Assembly (NCBI GenBank): GCA_947396885.1
Contig: OX377206.1
Location: 19,091,114 to 19,155,113, forward strand
Source of the DNA: Heligmosomoides polygyrus polygyrus
Lineage: Eukaryota; Nematoda; Chromadorea; Rhabditida; Heligmosomidae
Length of the DNA: 64,000 nucleotides
Direction: 5' to 3'
Of the stretch, positions 61,597 to 64,000 are shown piece by piece; position 1 is the first letter of the stretch; each line of letters starts with the position of its first letter. The notes beneath the pieces were generated by a model. The model saw only the letters and a list, made by a program, of their open reading frames with translations. It was not told the origin of the DNA and did no database searches. Both the position numbers and the translations under genes were made by a program.

Positions 61597-61938
61597 GTGA
61601 GTCTCATGATTTCTGTTTCAAAGTTAAGAATATGAAAAGCCATTTTAATTATTTATTGCCTGATTTTCTTTGCTTTTTGTAACCTGTTTGTATGAATATT
61701 TTCACTATGAAACTGCTCGAGGCGTAAATAATCTGTTTCTGCATCATATTGTCTACCTTACGAATTATCTTCATTTTAAGCATCTGGACGATTCCCGCGA
61801 TTTAAATGCTCAGCTGTCATTGCCGACGTTGAGCACTACTCACACGTTCTACGATCCTTGAAGAACTTCATCGGTGCTATGGTTTGTGAAGCTTGCAGCT
61901 ATCATTTCTATCCCTTTCCATGTTAATTGTCGTTTTGA

Positions 61939-62003
61939 GCTTCTTCTTCTTCTTCTTCTTCTTCTTCTTCTTCTTCTTCTTCTTCTTCTTCTTCTTCTTC
62001 TTC
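61939..62003 (-). repeat. (GAA)n tract forming the RTE 3' tail
   Basis: About 21 TTC units on + (GAA on the minus strand) directly adjoin the TGA stop of the RTE ORF, so the element has essentially no 3' UTR. A + ORF of poly-Phe across it is an artefact. Confidence 0.85.
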
Positions 62004-64000
62004 AGCGTTTGTCCCGCTTCGAGGCGGGGTCCGCTATTCTGGTGTGGTGACGCCACTTTACGCGATCAAATGCTTGATCGGGATGGATACCAGCAACCTT
62101 TAGGTCCACATGCAACGTATCAAGCCATCGCTGCTTCGGCCGCCCTTTAGGCCGTTTTCCGGGCACATCTATGTTAAGGCCAATCTTCCTAACAGTGTCA
62201 CCACTAGCTCGAAGAACGTGGCCATACCATCGAAGGCGAGCTTCACGTAACTTGTCAGCAATTGGAGCGACACCAAACCTCTGGCGTATTTCATCGTTGC
62301 GAATACGGTCCAGACGCGTAACACCAGCCGTCCATCGCAGCATTTTCGTTTCCATTACGCTGAGGCGAGTCTCAACCTCCTTGGTTGCAGGCCAGCACTC
62401 AGCTCCATACATCGCTACTGGTCGGACGATGGTTCTATAGATCTTCGATTTAAGGCGTTCCGGTATCTTCCTGTCGCATAAAACGCCTGTCATCGAGCGC
62501 CATTTGAACCACGCTGCGCTCACGCGCGAGTTCACCTCGAACGTCAGACTACCATCAGACGCAATTGCAGATCCAAGGTACTTGAAGTTTGTCGTTCGTA
62601 CTAGCGCAGTGCCATTGATTTCAATGGACCCGGCTTCGTTTACGTCTGTCGTCAAGTACTCAGATTTTTTGACGTTTAGCTTGAGCCCGTACATCGCCAA
62701 GCGGTCGTACCAAGCTTGCGCTTGTCGCTCGAGTTCGCTCTTCTTCTCTTCGCTTGCAAGCATTACGTCATCTGCATACAGCAGCGTCCAGGGGGCAGGC
62801 TTCTGAAGGTCTCTCGAAATGGCATCCATTACGACAATGAATAGGAGCGGGGAAAGCGCAGAGCCCTGGTGAACACCAACGGAGATAGGAAACTCCGCCG
62901 ATGTGCCGGCTGGCGCTCGCACACTACTCTTTGGACCAGAGTAAAGTATGCGCACCCACTCAATAAGCTCTTCGGGAACACCGTGTTGTCGTAAGGCGTA
63001 CCATATAACCTCACGCGGTACACGATCAAATGCTTTCTCTAAGTCGAGAAAAGCTATGTGCAGCGGTTTCTGCTTTTCGCGATGTCTCTCTACCAGAAGA
63101 CGAGCAGCATGTATGGCATCGATGGTGCCACTGCCCGCTACGAAGCCACATTGATTGGTGGAAAGTTGGACGATATCGCGAATACGTCCGTCTACAATTC
63201 GCTCTAAGATTTTCATGCTGTGCGAGAGCAAGCGAATTGGACGGTAATTCGTGCAGTCCGCAGGACTGCCCTTCTTCTTCCATATCGGGATCGTCGTGCT
63301 TTCCTGCCAACTACCAGGTACCTTCTTTTCCGTAACAACCTGGTTGAAAAACTTCGTTAGCCACTCAGCAGGACTCCAGCACCTCAACTTCCATAGGTCG
63401 GCCGCTATATCATCGGGGCCCGTTGCTTTGCCTGGCTTCATCTTCTTCAAAGCCGCTTCCATCTCCTCCACAGTGATTTTCTGCACAGGACCGTGCGTAG
63501 GAGGGACGCAAGGGATGGGCGGATGGGCAAACTCTTCTGTCGAAATTCTCTCGAAGTAGTCATGCCATCGTTTCATAGCCCTCTTGCGGTTTGTCAGTAG
63601 ATGGCCATTCTCATCGTTGATGCCCAAGAATTTCTCGATATCATTGGCCTGACGATGGCGTGCCTTGGCAAGTCGATAAAGATGTCGTTCACCATCGCGC
63701 GTCTCGAGTTTATCGCTGAGATCATCATAATGGACGGCTTTTGCAACGGCTACGGCCTTCTTTGCCGCTTTCTTCGCCTCCTGGTACATACGTCATTTGT
63801 CTGCACTCTTGTCGCGCAGGAACGTGTGATATAATTTTTTCTTCTCTCGGACTTTTTCTCTTACGTCGTTAGTCCACAGCCACGCCAGCTTCTCGATCTT
63901 GCGGCGTGCAGGCTTAGTCATGCCTAATTCAGAGCATGCAACTTGTAAAATCGTATCGGTTGCATCTTTCCATGTTTTGTCGACGGTTGTCACCGTCGGT
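62002..64000 (-). mobile_element. RTE-type non-LTR retrotransposon, reverse transcriptase part (runs off the window)
   Basis: One long minus-strand frame (595 codons from the Met at 63789, and 66 or more codons upstream in the same frame) is interrupted only by a TGA at 63793-63795, between KSADK and RMYQEAKK. RT motifs in order: KMKPGKATGPDDIAADLWK; IPIWKKKGSPADCTNYRPIR; NQCGFVAGSGTIDAIHAARL; IAFLDLEKAFDRVPREVIWY; GVHQGSALSPLLFIVVMDAI; the catalytic box LLYADDVMLAS (YADD at 62767-62778); and FKYLGSAI. A C-terminal domain follows, ending RPKGRPKQRWLDTL and SKRDKR. The apurinic endonuclease domain expected upstream is beyond 64000. High intactness suggests a recent copy, inactive unless the TGA is tolerated. 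Confidence 0.92.

Noticed and set aside
61893..62150. ORF with a long poly-Phe run
   Set aside because: Reads through the TTC microsatellite tail of the antisense RTE.

Overview
The window looks like nuclear DNA of a parasitic clade V (strongylid, hookworm-like) nematode. The evidence is small exons with compact TTTCAG-type acceptors separated by long repeat-filled introns, an exact nematode SL1 spliced-leader sequence, and many Tc1/mariner, hAT, piggyBac-like, RTE and CR1-type elements. The genus is inference. Nothing looks prokaryotic, viral or like an operon.

Two host genes can be supported, both on the + strand. The first is a co-Smad (SMAD4 / SMA-4 / DAF-3 family), the shared nuclear effector of TGF-beta/BMP signalling. 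It starts at 16907 and is spread over about 28 kb in 16 proposed exons. Exons 4-7 (20462-29233) carry the DNA-binding MH1 domain. Exons 7-10 carry the linker, including a Gln/His-rich tract. Exons 11-15 (32235-39875) carry the MH2 domain. A short last exon is proposed at 44548-44599. The second gene begins at 58346 and encodes an AMP-binding acyl-CoA synthetase-like protein; only its first two coding exons lie in the window. A 62-codon single-pass membrane ORF at 26150-26338, inside a Smad intron, is a possible nested small gene.

The remaining sequence is mostly repeats, and several can be placed to the base by their target-site duplications (TSDs). From left to right they are: a minisatellite (145-410, again at 8466-8760); a mariner inside a tRNA-derived SINE (3712-4636); a 215-bp inverted-terminal element (7002-7216, again at 23702-23917); a CR1-like reverse-transcriptase remnant (17800-18560); a piggyBac-like element (21976-22563); palindromic MITEs of about 134 bp on both sides of Smad exon 5 and at 44111-44244; a 9-bp-TSD element (33994-34537); a second CR1 tail (35701-36420); an irritans-like mariner (38067-38938); and a tRNA-containing fold-back (48608-48751). 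A mariner at 52042-57683 was later split by a 2.9-kb hAT element and by a 1.8-kb fold-back with tRNA-like arms. The right end holds an antisense RTE retrotransposon (62002 to the edge) lying in intron 2 of the synthetase gene.

The 0-16 kb region upstream of the co-Smad shows no convincing host gene. It ends in a GC-rich block just before the trans-splice-like acceptor at 16894, which probably holds the promoter. Most Smad introns have been enlarged by insertions, while the exon reading frames stay intact apart from one uncertain splice junction (exon 8/9).
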